A DNA stretch of 64,000 nt from Bacillota bacterium (GCA_023404715.1 JAEYAR010000152.1:1-64000); one strand, 5' to 3'. Shown: positions 23,870 through 32,892, numbered from the stretch's first letter. Made by a program: numbers and translations. The notes: a model not told the origin generated them from the sequence alone.

Positions 23870-24061
23870 ATGACAATTAGTGAAGCAAAAAAGCAAGCTA
23901 ACGCAAAATACAATGCGAAGACGTACAAGCGGATCCCCCTTGACCTGCGTCATGAAGAAGCGGAAAAGGTACGCTTGCATGCTGAAAAGCATGGAGAGGC
24001 GGTCAATGCATTTATCAAAAGGGCCATCCGTGAGACGATGGAGCGGGACGGGGAGCTATAA
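23870..24061 (+). CDS. Ribbon-helix-helix DNA-binding protein, paralogue 1
   Basis: 63 residues. KRIPLDLRHEE is the beta-strand that would contact DNA, followed by two helices (EAEKVRLHAEKHGEAVNAFI and KRAIRETMERD), as in Arc/CopG-like repressors. GAGGAGAAGG precedes the ATG. No toxin gene accompanies it, so an orphan self-regulating repressor is more likely than an antitoxin. It is paired with the gene at 24277; strand residues differ (DLRHEE against DVKIED), as do the palindromes in front of each gene. Confidence 0.8.
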   Translation: MTISEAKKQANAKYNAKTYKRIPLDLRHEEAEKVRLHAEKHGEAVNAFIKRAIRETMERDGEL

Positions 24062-24072
24062 CGATCTCCGAG
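24021..24072 (+). repeat. 52-bp direct repeat at the 3' end of the RHH gene, copy 1
   Basis: Matches 24428-24479 at 51 of 52 bases, covering the last 13 codons, the stop and 11 bases beyond. The middle of the two genes is much less alike. Confidence 0.85.
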
Positions 24073-24102
24073 TAAAAGCAGAACGACCGGAAGGCTTAGG
24101 GC

Positions 24103-24162
24103 TCATGGCAAACAGACCCCTTTCGTTTTCTTGTGGGGGAGCGGATGCGTGTGGTATACTAT
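24103..24162 (+). repeat. 60-bp promoter-bearing direct repeat, copy 2
   Basis: Second copy of the repeat at 23638; here TGGTATACT is at 24152-24160 and leads to the second ribbon-helix-helix gene. Confidence 0.85.
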
Positions 24163-24201
24163 TTAAAAAAGGGAAGCACTTTTTTGCGATAATAGAATTA
24201 T

Positions 24202-24217
24202 ACATTAGTACTAATGT
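24202..24217. promoter_or_regulatory. Operator-like perfect palindrome O2a
   Basis: ACATTAGTACTAATGT, 16 bp, perfect. Its core ATTAGTACTAAT recurs at 24247-24258, 43 bases downstream. A TTGACA (24227-24232) lies between the two copies. Confidence 0.6.
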
Positions 24218-24246
24218 GCATGTCCATTGACAGAACTGCCGAATAT

Positions 24247-24258
24247 ATTAGTACTAAT
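24247..24258. promoter_or_regulatory. Operator-like perfect palindrome O2b
   Basis: ATTAGTACTAAT, 12 bp, immediately before the ribosome site of the second ribbon-helix-helix gene. Confidence 0.6.
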
Positions 24259-24276
24259 GCGTTTGGAGGTCACAAA

Positions 24277-24468
24277 ATGTCGCTCACAGAAGCCCAGAAG
24301 CGTGCAAATGCGAAGCATATTGCCAGCCACTATAAGCGTATCCCATTGGACGTAAAAATCGAAGATGCCGAAAAGATTACTACTCATGCAAAAAACAGAG
24401 GGGAATCCGTTCGGAAGTTTATATTACGGGCCATCCGTGAGACGATGGAGCGGGACGGGGAGCTATAG
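24277..24468 (+). CDS. Ribbon-helix-helix DNA-binding protein, paralogue 2
   Basis: 63 residues, same plan and length as paralogue 1: KRIPLDVKIED strand, then helices (AEKITTHAKNRGESVRKFIL, RAIRETMERD). Start at 24277 follows TTGGAGG. The C-terminal 13 codons are virtually identical at DNA level to paralogue 1 while the first two thirds differ. Likely binds its own palindromes at 24202 and 24247. Confidence 0.8.
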   Translation: MSLTEAQKRANAKHIASHYKRIPLDVKIEDAEKITTHAKNRGESVRKFILRAIRETMERDGEL

Positions 24469-24479
24469 CGATCTCCGAG
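24428..24479 (+). repeat. 52-bp direct repeat, copy 2
   Basis: Partner of the repeat at 24021-24072. Confidence 0.85.
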
Positions 24480-24881
24480 ACAAAGTTGAGCAGACGATGG
24501 GCGCGATCCTCGCCAGCCCCGGCAAAGCACGCTTTTTCCGCTAAAACAGGGACATATCTCCACTGAGCTACGGGCGGGCGCGCAATGCGCGCCCCTACTA
24601 TGCCGTGTCATCTAAAACTTAATAATTGGATAAAGACGTTTAAGCTTAAGGCAAGCGTTAGCGGTAGTAAACTTCCGGTCGACACGACGTGTTGATCATC
24701 ACGAGATGAAAATCATGCACGACATCATTTCTTCTCTCGCTTGTAAGGTTTTAGATAACATGATACACTACATGGATGTGATGCTTTTTTGGCTAAAGAA
24801 AAGGACATTAGGTTCCTTTCGCTTTTTTGTGAGCGCAGAGGCATATTGGTGTTATTGCTGGGATAAGGAGGGCTAAGGAGA
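24480..24881. other. Intergenic stretch without a gene
   Basis: Contains a GGGCGCGC-AAT-GCGCGCCC hairpin (24576-24594) of a type common between clostridial genes, an AT-rich part without clear frames, and near 24810-24870 a degenerate version of the promoter repeat (CCTTTCG followed by TTGTGAG). No tRNA or protein gene seen. Confidence 0.5.
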
Positions 24882-25379
24882 ATGGAGCTGACATTTACAA
24901 GGGCCTGTATGTGCGATTGGCAGACCGTCCGCTCGGTGCGAGACCGGGCGTTTTATGCGGACTTCGAACGCTTTGGTCACTGCCCGGGCTACGCAAGGCC
25001 GAAGGAGCGGGTGATAGGCGGAATCCTTTGCCGCGACGAATACCTGATTTATTGGGGACGTGAGGCGGTGGGAGGCCTCTGCGTGCGTCATGATCCCGGC
25101 AACGTCTGTCACTTGGGCTCGCTTTGCGTGGTACCGGAATATCAGGGGCGGGGCATCGGCACGCAGGCGATCGCCTTTATGCTGCGCCGCTTTGCGGACG
25201 CCTCCGCCTATACGCTGGATACGCCCGCAGATAAGGCCGAAAATCGCCGCTTTTACGAGCGCGCCGGCTTTCGTGCGGTCGGCTTCAAAGAGGACGGCGG
25301 CGTGCGTCTGGTGGATTACGAGCTCAGGCCGGCGCCCTCGCCCAACGCATCAAAACGGAGGGAACCCAATGGGCGATGA
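24882..25379 (+). CDS. GNAT family N-acetyltransferase
   Basis: 165 residues. The acetyl-CoA loop is in motif A: LCVVPEYQGRGIGTQAIAFM, followed by motif B with AENRRFYERAGFRAVGFKED. Upstream strands and GGLCVRHD fit the fold. Substrate unknown. AAGGAG lies just before the ATG. Its 3' end overlaps the start of the broken rhuM gene by 11 bases. Confidence 0.9.
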   Translation: MELTFTRACMCDWQTVRSVRDRAFYADFERFGHCPGYARPKERVIGGILCRDEYLIYWGREAVGGLCVRHDPGNVCHLGSLCVVPEYQGRGIGTQAIAFMLRRFADASAYTLDTPADKAENRRFYERAGFRAVGFKEDGGVRLVDYELRPAPSPNASKRREPNGR

Positions 25380-26356
25380 GATCATGCAAAGCGGAGAAAT
25401 CCTTTTATATCAAAGCGAGGGCGCTAAAACGTTTGTAAACGTCGTGTTTCAAGACGAGACGTTCTGGCTGACACAAAAAGCGATGGCAGAGCTTTTTGAT
25501 GTCAATGTTCCGGCCATCTCTAAGCATCTACAGAACATTTACGAAGAAGAGGAACTGCAGAGGGCTGCAACCATTTCCAAAATGGAAACAGTTCAAAATG
25601 AGGGTGGTCGAAATGTAAAACGTATTTTGGATTTTTACAACCTCGACGCGATCATCGCCGTAGGCTATCGCGTAAACGCCAAGAAGGCCACCGGTTTCGC
25701 CAATGGGCGACCCAAACCCTGAAGGAGTTTATTCAAAAGGGCTTCATCCTCAACGACGACATGCTGAAGAACGGCCGTTCCTTTGGCAAGGACTACTTCG
25801 ACGAGCTGCTCGAGCGCATCCGCGAGATCCGCGCCAGCGAGCGTCGGGCTTATCAAAAAATTGCGGACATCTTTGAACAGTGCAGTTACGACTACGATAA
25901 GAACAGTGAAACGACGAAGACCTTTTACGCTTTTGTGCAAAACAAACTGCATTTCGCCGTTACGGGTAAAACGGCCGCAGAATTGATCAGTGAACGCGCC
26001 ACTCTGAATAGCCCAACGAGGGGAAAATCCTGAAAAGCGATACCCTGGTGGCCCAAAATTAAAAGGAACTCTCGCGACTCAACCGTTTGGTCACCATGTT
26101 CATCGACTACGCGGAGCTGATGGCTGAGGACGAACAGCTCATGTCGATGCGCGATTGGCTGGAGGAGACCGACCGCTTTCTTGCCAACAATCGCCGCAAC
26201 GTGTTGGAAGGGAAGGGCGGCGTTTCGCACGAAGAGGCAGTGCAACGGGTCAGCGGGATCTATAGCGAGTTTCGCAAGAGACAGGACGCGCAATACGTCT
26301 CCGAGTTTGACCGGGAGACGGTTAAGTATCTCAAAGGCAGCATGGATAAAAACTAA
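25369..26356 (+). pseudogene. RhuM-family gene broken by two frameshifts and a stop
   Basis: The three frames together rebuild a RhuM/virulence-protein-like gene of about 330 codons. Part 1 (25369 to about 25698): ILLYQSEGAKTFVNVVFQDE, TFWLTQKAMAELFDVNVPAI, LDFYNLDAIIAVGYRVNAKK. One base is missing near 25698 (TTCGCC where TTCCGCC would continue the family sequence RQWATQTLKEFI). Part 2 runs to about 26015, then frame shifts again to GKILKSDTLVAQN, which meets a TAA at 26060-26062 before NRLVTMFIDYAELMAE. Such genes travel on islands; this copy is dead. Confidence 0.85.
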
Positions 26357-26368
26357 ATAGATAGGAAA

Positions 26369-26431
26369 CGCCCGGCTAAAACGGCCGGGCGGCTTTACTA
26401 TCGGGCGGCAAGGACGCCGCCCCTTTTTATT
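26369..26431 (+). terminator. Tandem hairpins after the rhuM remnant
   Basis: CGCCCGGC/GCCGGGCG (26369-26391) and GGGCGGC/GCCGCCC (26403-26422) followed by CTTTTTATT; the second is a proper terminator. Confidence 0.85.
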
Positions 26432-26472
26432 GACCACTATCGAAAATATTTTAACGAATTTTCGCCAGGATA

Positions 26473-26501
26473 TGGACATTTTGGCTTGATTGTGTTAGAA
26501 T
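26473..26501 (+). promoter_or_regulatory. Promoter of the TetR/flavoprotein genes
   Basis: TGGACA (26473-26478), 17 bases, TAGAAT (26496-26501) with an extended -10 TG at 26493-26494. Confidence 0.65.
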
Positions 26502-26508
26502 CAAAACG

Positions 26509-26526
26509 AATGACCAGTCAGTCATT
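26509..26526. promoter_or_regulatory. TetR-type operator
   Basis: AATGAC-N6-GTCATT, an 18-bp palindrome just after the -10 box, well placed for self-repression by the following gene. Confidence 0.55.
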
Positions 26527-26550
26527 TTCCGGACCGGGAGGAGGATGGGC

Positions 26551-27138
26551 ATGCCGGGCGTTACAGATAAACGCGGCGCGATCCTGGAGGCTGCGATCGA
26601 CGTGTTTGTGCGCGACGGGTTTGAGGCGGCCTCCGTCGCGGATATCGCGCAGGAGGCAGGCGTCGCGAAGGGCACGATTTACCTGTATTTCGAATCGAAG
26701 GATCACCTCGTCGAGCAGACGTTCTGGCATTGCCATCAGATGGATTTCGACGCCATTCAGGCCGGGTTGGAGGCTTTGCCCACGGCGATGGACAGGCTTT
26801 GCCAGCGGGCGCGCAGCGCGATTGGCTGGCGGCTTGCGCATCCGCGCGAGGCGGCGATCGAATCGATGTACTTTTCCTCGCCGCGCTTTGGCGGGCGCGT
26901 GCGCTATTCGCGCCAATTCCTGCACTCCGCGGCGGTCGACCATATTGTAGAGGCGGGGATCGAGGGCGGCGAGTTCAAGGAGCTGCCCATCCCGATGCTG
27001 GGCGAGATCTTCTACAGCGTCGCCCGGGCAATGCTGTACCACTTCGAGCAATTTCCCGAGCAGCTGGAGGACGACGCATTCTGGGCGCGGTGCCGGGCCG
27101 TCTTTACGGGCGCGCTGGGCCGGGAAGGCGAAGCGTAG
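26551..27138 (+). CDS. TetR/AcrR family transcriptional regulator
   Basis: 195 residues. N-terminal helix-turn-helix at about 8-54: RGAILEAAIDVFVRDGFEAA, SVADIAQEAGVAKGTIYLYF, ESKDHLVEQTF. The helical C-terminal ligand domain has no recognised subtype. The ATG at 26551 is preferred because the one at 26545 directly abuts GGGAGGAGG. The next gene, a secreted flavoprotein, follows by 49 bases and is probably co-regulated. Confidence 0.9.
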   Translation: MPGVTDKRGAILEAAIDVFVRDGFEAASVADIAQEAGVAKGTIYLYFESKDHLVEQTFWHCHQMDFDAIQAGLEALPTAMDRLCQRARSAIGWRLAHPREAAIESMYFSSPRFGGRVRYSRQFLHSAAVDHIVEAGIEGGEFKELPIPMLGEIFYSVARAMLYHFEQFPEQLEDDAFWARCRAVFTGALGREGEA

Positions 27139-27187
27139 GCGAAGGGCGAAGGCCCTTTCCGATAGGAAAAAATGAGGAGGACAAAAG

Positions 27188-29005
27188 ATGGGTATGAAGA
27201 GGATGCTGTCCGTCCTGCTGTGCGTAGCGCTGCTGCTGACGGGCGCAGGCGCAATGGCGGAGGGCGCCGCCTACACGGCGGGCACGTATGAGGCCGCGGG
27301 CAAGGGCATGGGCGGCGACGTGAACGTGGCCGTCACCTTCACGCAGGACGCGATCACCGAGATCGTGGTGGGCGAGCACAACGAGACCGCGGGCATCTGC
27401 GAGAGCGCGATCGATCGCATTCCGGCGGATATCGTGGCGCACCAATCGCTCCAGGTGGATGCGGTCGCCGGCGCGACGATCACCTCCGATGCGATTTTAC
27501 AGGCCGTCGCTTCGTGCGTAGAGCTGGCGGGCGGCGACGTGGAAGCGCTGAAGAACAAGGAAATCGTGAAGGAGCAGCTCGCGGACGAGACGCTTGACGC
27601 CGACGTCGTGGTCATCGGCGCGGGCATCGCGGGCCTCTCCGCGGCGATCGAGGCCGCGCAGGCGGGTGCGCGCGTCGTGCTGGTGGAAAAGATGGCCGCG
27701 ACCGGCGGCGCATCCATCACCTGCGGCGGCGAGATCCTGGCTGCGGGCACGCAGCTGCAGAAGGCGCAGGGCATCGAGGACAGCGCGGCGGCGCTGGGCG
27801 ACCTGTGGATTCAGAAGGGCGAGGGCCAGGTGAACGAGGAGATCTTGCGCTACGTCGCGGATCACAACGCGGAGACGATCGACTGGATGGTCGAAAACGG
27901 CGTGGAGTTCATGGGCGTCACGACGCCGACCTCCTACCCCTGGCAAAACCCCATGCGCTGCCACAAGACGGCGTCTGGCAGCGGCGCGGGCTTCATCCTG
28001 CCGCTGACGGACAAGGCGCTGGCGCTGGGCGTGGATCTGCGTCTGGAGACCCCGGCGAAGTCCCTCATCGACGAAGGCGGCGTGATCAAGGGCGTCGTGT
28101 GTGAAAACGCGGGCCGTACGGTCACGGTCAACGCGAAGAATGTCATCCTCGCCACGGGCGGCTACGGCAACAACATCGACCTGGTGAGCGAATACGCGCT
28201 GCCCGAGGTGCCCAAATACGGCGTGCGCGTAGGCGAGGCGAACCAGGGCGACGGCCTGATCATGGCGCGCGACGCGGGCGCGCAGATCGTCTCCGGCGGC
28301 GGTGCGATCGCGTTGGCCATCGAGATGGGCCCGACGATGTTCTTCGAGCCGTACGGCCAGTTCCTCTACGTCGACCGAGAGGGCGAGCGCTTCATGAACG
28401 AGGCCGAGTACTGGTTCGCGCGCACGCGCAAGCTGTACGAGCGCGGCGGCTACTACTACCTGCTCGCGGACGGGAAGAACGAAAACCCGGGCTGGGCCGA
28501 CGCGGTTGCCCAGGGCGCTGCAACGCAGGCGGACTCCATCGAGGCGCTCGCGGAGGCCATCGGCGTGGATGCGGCCAAGCTGGCCGCCACGGTCGAGACC
28601 TACAACGCGGCCTGCGCGTCGGGCGTGGACGAGCAATTCGGCAAGCCCGCGACCAATATGGGTATGTATTTGACCCAGGCCGCGACGGATGAAAACCCCG
28701 GCGTCATCCGGCAGGAGCTGCAGGAAATGCAGCTGCTCACGGCGCTCGATACCGCGCCCTACTACGCGGTGAAGGTGAGCCTCAACTCCCTGTCCGGCAC
28801 GTTCGGCGGCCCGAAGGTCAACCTAAACGGACAGGTGATCGCTACCACCGGCGACGTGATCCCCGGCCTGTACGCGGCGGGCGAGGTCGCCAGTGGCGAG
28901 CTGTTCTACAAGGAATATCCGTGCTCCGGCTCGGCCATCCAGCTCTATTGCTCGCTGGGCCGGCTGGCCGGCACGGCGGCGGCGCAGGAAGCGCTGGGAA
29001 AGTAA
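27188..29005 (+). CDS. Secreted FMN/FAD flavoprotein reductase, fumarate/urocanate-reductase-like
   Basis: 605 residues. Signal peptide (1-24); FMN-binding domain (about 28-115) with AVAGATIT, the site where ApbE attaches FMN to Thr; then a FAD_binding_2 domain starting at VVVIGAGIAGLSAAIEA (about 139) and ending with GLYAAGEVASGEL. Layout as in extracytoplasmic fumarate-type reductases of anaerobes that pass electrons to organic acceptors (fumarate, urocanate, cinnamates). No haem-binding CxxCH. The acceptor cannot be named. GGAGGAC precedes the ATG; a TetR repressor lies directly upstream and a terminator follows. Confidence 0.85.
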   Translation: MGMKRMLSVLLCVALLLTGAGAMAEGAAYTAGTYEAAGKGMGGDVNVAVTFTQDAITEIVVGEHNETAGICESAIDRIPADIVAHQSLQVDAVAGATITSDAILQAVASCVELAGGDVEALKNKEIVKEQLADETLDADVVVIGAGIAGLSAAIEAAQAGARVVLVEKMAATGGASITCGGEILAAGTQLQKAQGIEDSAAALGDLWIQKGEGQVNEEILRYVADHNAETIDWMVENGVEFMGVTTPTSYPWQNPMRCHKTASGSGAGFILPLTDKALALGVDLRLETPAKSLIDEGGVIKGVVCENAGRTVTVNAKNVILATGGYGNNIDLVSEYALPEVPKYGVRVGEANQGDGLIMARDAGAQIVSGGGAIALAIEMGPTMFFEPYGQFLYVDREGERFMNEAEYWFARTRKLYERGGYYYLLADGKNENPGWADAVAQGAATQADSIEALAEAIGVDAAKLAATVETYNAACASGVDEQFGKPATNMGMYLTQAATDENPGVIRQELQEMQLLTALDTAPYYAVKVSLNSLSGTFGGPKVNLNGQVIATTGDVIPGLYAAGEVASGELFYKEYPCSGSAIQLYCSLGRLAGTAAAQEALGK

Positions 29006-29032
29006 TAGGATATATGCGCGTTAGATAAAAAC

Positions 29033-29072
29033 GCCCCCGCAGGTGCCAGAAGCACTTGCGGGGCTTATTTTT
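29033..29072 (+). terminator. Terminator after the flavoprotein gene
   Basis: CCCCGCAGGTGC pairs with GCACTTGCGGGG around a five-base loop, then TTATTTTT. Confidence 0.9.
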
Positions 29073-29183
29073 GTTGTCGCGTTGCGGGTGTATTGATTGA
29101 AATGATTTGGATTGGTTGGACAATTTCTCCAAATATATTTTTGAAAAACCAAAATCATTCCACCAAAACCAAATTGTTTATAC

Positions 29184-29211
29184 TTGCTGTGATACTACAA
29201 AAGTGTATACT
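29184..29211 (+). promoter_or_regulatory. Promoter of the glycoside-use operon
   Basis: TTGCTG (29184-29189), 16 bases, TATACT (29206-29211). The leader to the ATG at 29313 is about 95 bases; no CRE box was recognised. Confidence 0.5.
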
Positions 29212-29312
29212 ATAGACAAACGCATCTAGATGTTGTTCGAGGCGAATACGGCTTGCGGAGTGGCTGCCGAAAAAAGCCGTGTAGGATGTAATCGATAAGG
29301 AGGAATCTATCC

Positions 29313-30917
29313 ATGCGAAAAATGACCGCGATTTGTCTGGCGCTCGTTCTGCTTTTGGGATTGCTAGGCTCCGCATCGGCGTCGGATGAACCGGCGCAGG
29401 CGTCGGATGTCACCACGCTCACCGTCTTTATCGACAAGCCCAATACCGTACCCGGATGGAAGTGGGGAGATGACGAGGTATCCCGGGAAATTACGCGGCA
29501 AACGGGAATCCGGCTTGAGGTAACCAACGCGACGACGACCGACCATCAGGAGCTGGCAACGCTCCTGTCGTCCGGAAAATTTGCCTATGACATTATCGTC
29601 ACCAATATGTACGGCGCTATGCCCAACATGCTCATTGCTCAGGGGTTTGCCGCGCCGCTAAACCAATTGGCCGACGAATACTGTCCCGAGTTCTGGGATG
29701 TACTTCCGACCGACGAGGATAAAGTACTCAATTGGGACGATGGGAACCTTTACTACGTTGTCGATCAATTTGGCGATGTAGAACGCCTCGACGAATTGAA
29801 GGAACCCTTTTCCCCTCAAGCATCCTTTTTGGTGAATACGCAAGCGCTTAAAGAGCTTGGCAATCCGAGCATTTCAAACTTTGAAGAGCTCAAGGACGTG
29901 CTCAAACAGGTGAAGGAGCAATACGGCACGGCATTCCCGTTATACGATGGAAATATTTCCAATGCAAATTCCGAACAGAACCTGGCGCAGGTAATCAATC
30001 GCCTGATGGGCGGCACCAATGTTTATTCCATCCAGGAGGATGGGACGGTTCAGCTCAATTTTCAAGATGAAGCGTATTATAAAGCGGTTAAGTACATCAA
30101 CAGCCTCTATCGTGAAGGATTGATCAACGCGGAAAACTTTACGGTAACGCCTGAACAGTTTAAGCAGTTGATGTCCGAGCGGCAGGTCTTCGCCTATATT
30201 GGACATTTCTGGCAAGTGCTGTCCGGTTACGACGGCGGCCTGCTGGCGGATGCACCATATCAATGCGTGGATTATCCCATCGCCTCTGATACGGACCCGA
30301 AGAATGTAAAACTTTTAAACTCCTATTGCAGCGTAGGGGTCGAGAATGCGGTCTTCATCAATGTCGACAGCAAAAACCAGGAAGACGCCATTCGGTATCT
30401 GACCTATCTGTTGTCTGATGCCGGGCAAATTGTGACGCGCGAGGGCGTGAAAGACGTTACGTATACATTGGACGACGAGGGGATTCCCCATCCCACCCAG
30501 CTACGTCTGGAGTACGAGAGCGGCCCGGTCGATAAGCTGTTAAGGGAACTTGGAATGAACAACCAGCAAGTCCAATGGCTACCCTCTATGTGGATTTATT
30601 CCCTTGCCCGGCATCTGCGCATCGATAACGAGCCCTACTATGCAGCATTCCTGGATACGGCTCGCCCCTATTCCAGCTGGGAGCGGTTGAATATCCTTTC
30701 TGGCATCCTGACCGATGCGGAGCTTATGGCGACCTATACCCAGATCATCACCCTTTGGAACAACGCCTTGCCTTCCTTATACCTGGCCAACTCGGATTTG
30801 GAGTTCGAAGCAGCCTATGAGAAGCTGATCGGCGACGCAAAGATGTTGGGCCTTGAAAAGCTGGAGGCGGCGTATACCGCCAACTACACCAAGTATTTGG
30901 AGCGAGGCGTGCAATAA
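29313..30917 (+). CDS. Extracellular sugar-binding protein of a CUT1 transporter (LplA type)
   Basis: 534 residues. Signal peptide (1-23, ending near ASAS) without the lipobox cysteine usually seen in this family, so anchoring to the membrane is uncertain. The mature part has the family pattern: TLTVFIDKP start, VSREITRQTGIRLEV, then YDIIVTNM and LNQLADEYCPEFW. It delivers an oligosaccharide or lipo-sugar to the permeases at 31003 and 31984. GATAAGGAGGA precedes the ATG. First gene of the operon. Confidence 0.9.
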   Translation: MRKMTAICLALVLLLGLLGSASASDEPAQASDVTTLTVFIDKPNTVPGWKWGDDEVSREITRQTGIRLEVTNATTTDHQELATLLSSGKFAYDIIVTNMYGAMPNMLIAQGFAAPLNQLADEYCPEFWDVLPTDEDKVLNWDDGNLYYVVDQFGDVERLDELKEPFSPQASFLVNTQALKELGNPSISNFEELKDVLKQVKEQYGTAFPLYDGNISNANSEQNLAQVINRLMGGTNVYSIQEDGTVQLNFQDEAYYKAVKYINSLYREGLINAENFTVTPEQFKQLMSERQVFAYIGHFWQVLSGYDGGLLADAPYQCVDYPIASDTDPKNVKLLNSYCSVGVENAVFINVDSKNQEDAIRYLTYLLSDAGQIVTREGVKDVTYTLDDEGIPHPTQLRLEYESGPVDKLLRELGMNNQQVQWLPSMWIYSLARHLRIDNEPYYAAFLDTARPYSSWERLNILSGILTDAELMATYTQIITLWNNALPSLYLANSDLEFEAAYEKLIGDAKMLGLEKLEAAYTANYTKYLERGVQ

Positions 30918-31002
30918 TCGCAGCGAACCTGACGGTGAACCGGGGGAACGGAGGCTCTCACCATTCCCCCGGTTTCATACCCGCTGGAAAGGAAGTGCAA
31001 GC

Positions 31003-31941
31003 ATGTTACGACAAATCAGGGCTTTGGGCCGGCAAATGCGAGCGGAAAAATACTTGCATTTGATGATCCTCCCGATCATCGCTTGGCTGATAATCTTTCA
31101 TTACGTTCCCATTTTAGGTACCCAAATTGCGTTTAAAGATTATATGTTTCGAAAGGGGGTCTACGGCAGCAGTTGGGTGGGGCTAAAGCATATCCAGGCG
31201 ATTTTCAACGATCCGATGATGGGGCAAGTGATCGTTAATACGTTGGGGATGAGCTTGATCAAGGTGATCTTTAGCTTTCCCATGCCCATCCTATTGGCTT
31301 TGGCGCTGAGCGAACTGCCGTTCCCAAAGCTGAAGCGTACCCTTCAAACGGTGAGCTATTTTCCCCATTTTATCTCGTGGACCGTCGTCGCTTTGATGGC
31401 TACGGTGTGGCTATCGCCTACGACCGGGTTTGTAAATGATTTGCTCGTTTCCTTGGGCATTCTGGAGAAGCCTTATCTCTTTTTGGGGAGGCCGGAGGCC
31501 TTCTGGTGGGTATCGCTCGGATTGGACATTTGGAAGTCGACGGGCTATATGTCGATCATTTACTTATCGGCGATCGCGGGCATTAGCCCGGAGATGTATG
31601 AAGCCGCCACCCTTGATGGAATTACCCGTTTTCAGCGGATCATCTATTTAACGCTCCCCAGCATTTTGCCGACCATCGTGATTATGGCGGTTATGAACAT
31701 CGGAAACATGCTCAACGGCGGGCTGAACGGATCTAATTTTCAAATCAGCTATTTACTTGGAAACACGCTCAACAATGCCCGATCGGAAATACTCGACACA
31801 TATGTTTTGAGGATGGGCGTCTCTCTGGGCCGTTTCTCCTATGCGACGGCGGTGGGGCTATTGAAAGGCATTGTATCCATGCTTCTTTTGCTGGCCGCAA
31901 ACTTTGGTAGCAAAAAGCTGACCAGCCAAAGCTTTTTTTAG
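31003..31941 (+). CDS. ABC transporter permease, LplB type
   Basis: 312 residues, about six membrane helices. EAA loop: MYEAATLDGITRFQRIIYLT. ATG at 31003 follows GGAAAGGAAG. Typical outer-half partner for YtcP-like permeases. No ATPase gene lies in the operon, as usual for this class, which borrows a shared MsmX-like ATPase. Confidence 0.9.
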   Translation: MLRQIRALGRQMRAEKYLHLMILPIIAWLIIFHYVPILGTQIAFKDYMFRKGVYGSSWVGLKHIQAIFNDPMMGQVIVNTLGMSLIKVIFSFPMPILLALALSELPFPKLKRTLQTVSYFPHFISWTVVALMATVWLSPTTGFVNDLLVSLGILEKPYLFLGRPEAFWWVSLGLDIWKSTGYMSIIYLSAIAGISPEMYEAATLDGITRFQRIIYLTLPSILPTIVIMAVMNIGNMLNGGLNGSNFQISYLLGNTLNNARSEILDTYVLRMGVSLGRFSYATAVGLLKGIVSMLLLLAANFGSKKLTSQSFF

Positions 31942-31983
31942 TCCGAAGGGACCGGTAGATTCGACCATGAAAGGAGGATGTTT

Positions 31984-32892
31984 ATGTTGAAAAAGACCCG
32001 TCAGGCGCATGGGGTGAAAGCGTTTAACCTGATCAATATCCTGCTTCTTGTATTTTTTTCGATCTTGGTGATATTTCCATTCTATAACTGTATTGTTCTT
32101 TCGTTTAATAATGGGATGGACGCGATGCGGGGGAGCATTTATTTCTGGCCTCGGCAGTTCACAATGGAGAATTACAGCCAAGTGTTGGCGCAGCCGATTT
32201 TTACAAAAGCGGCAATTAACTCCATCGCCCGTACGCTCATCACGACGGTCTTGGCGATTATCTGTACAGCTGCGTATGCGTTTGTACTGACCCACAAAAA
32301 ACTGGCTTTGCGCAAGCTGTATTTGACGCTGGGCCTCATCACCATGTACTTCAGCGGCGGGCTGATACCTACGTATTTATTAATTCGGGACTTGAACCTG
32401 ATCGATAGCTTTTGGGTATATGTATTCCCCGGCTTATTCAGCATGTTTAACGCGGTTTTGTTCATGTCCTTCTTCGACGGCATATCGCCATCTCTGGAGG
32501 AATCCGCCAAAATAGACGGGGCGAACGAGGTGCGTATTCTGTTTCAGATCATTTTACCGGTTTCTAAGCCGGTGATTGCGGCGGTTGGGCTTTTTATCGC
32601 GGTGGGACAGTGGAACTCATGGTTTGATACGATGTTATATACCACCAACGACTCTTTAGAAACGCTCTCTTATATGTTTAAAAAAATGATCGAAACGATG
32701 CAGTACCTGGAGATGCAGATCGCACAGGTGGGCGGCGAAAACGTGCAGAACATGATCAAAAGCCAGGAAGTAACGACGATTACGCTTCAGATGGCGGCAA
32801 TGGTCATCACCTCTTTCCCCATCATCGCCCTGTACCCGGCATTGCAAAAGTATTTTATCCAGGGGATGATGATCGGTTCAGTTAAGGGATAA
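31984..32892 (+). CDS. ABC transporter permease, YtcP/LplC type
   Basis: 302 residues, about six membrane helices. EAA loop: LEESAKIDGANEVRILFQII. Ends with GSVKG. Start at 31984; the in-frame ATG at 31978 is part of the AAAGGAGG site. The stop abuts the start of the kinase gene. Confidence 0.9.
   Translation: MLKKTRQAHGVKAFNLINILLLVFFSILVIFPFYNCIVLSFNNGMDAMRGSIYFWPRQFTMENYSQVLAQPIFTKAAINSIARTLITTVLAIICTAAYAFVLTHKKLALRKLYLTLGLITMYFSGGLIPTYLLIRDLNLIDSFWVYVFPGLFSMFNAVLFMSFFDGISPSLEESAKIDGANEVRILFQIILPVSKPVIAAVGLFIAVGQWNSWFDTMLYTTNDSLETLSYMFKKMIETMQYLEMQIAQVGGENVQNMIKSQEVTTITLQMAAMVITSFPIIALYPALQKYFIQGMMIGSVKG

Noticed and set aside
23870..24468. Toxin-antitoxin pairs
   Set aside because: The ribbon-helix-helix genes look like antitoxins, but no toxin-like gene follows either of them.
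24810..24870. Third copy of the 60-bp promoter repeat
   Set aside because: Only scattered matches (CCTTTCG, TTGTGAG) remain and the -10 box is not kept; listed only as a possible decayed copy.
27497..28636. Minus-strand frame of 379 codons
   Set aside because: Opposite the flavoprotein gene, with shadow-like composition.
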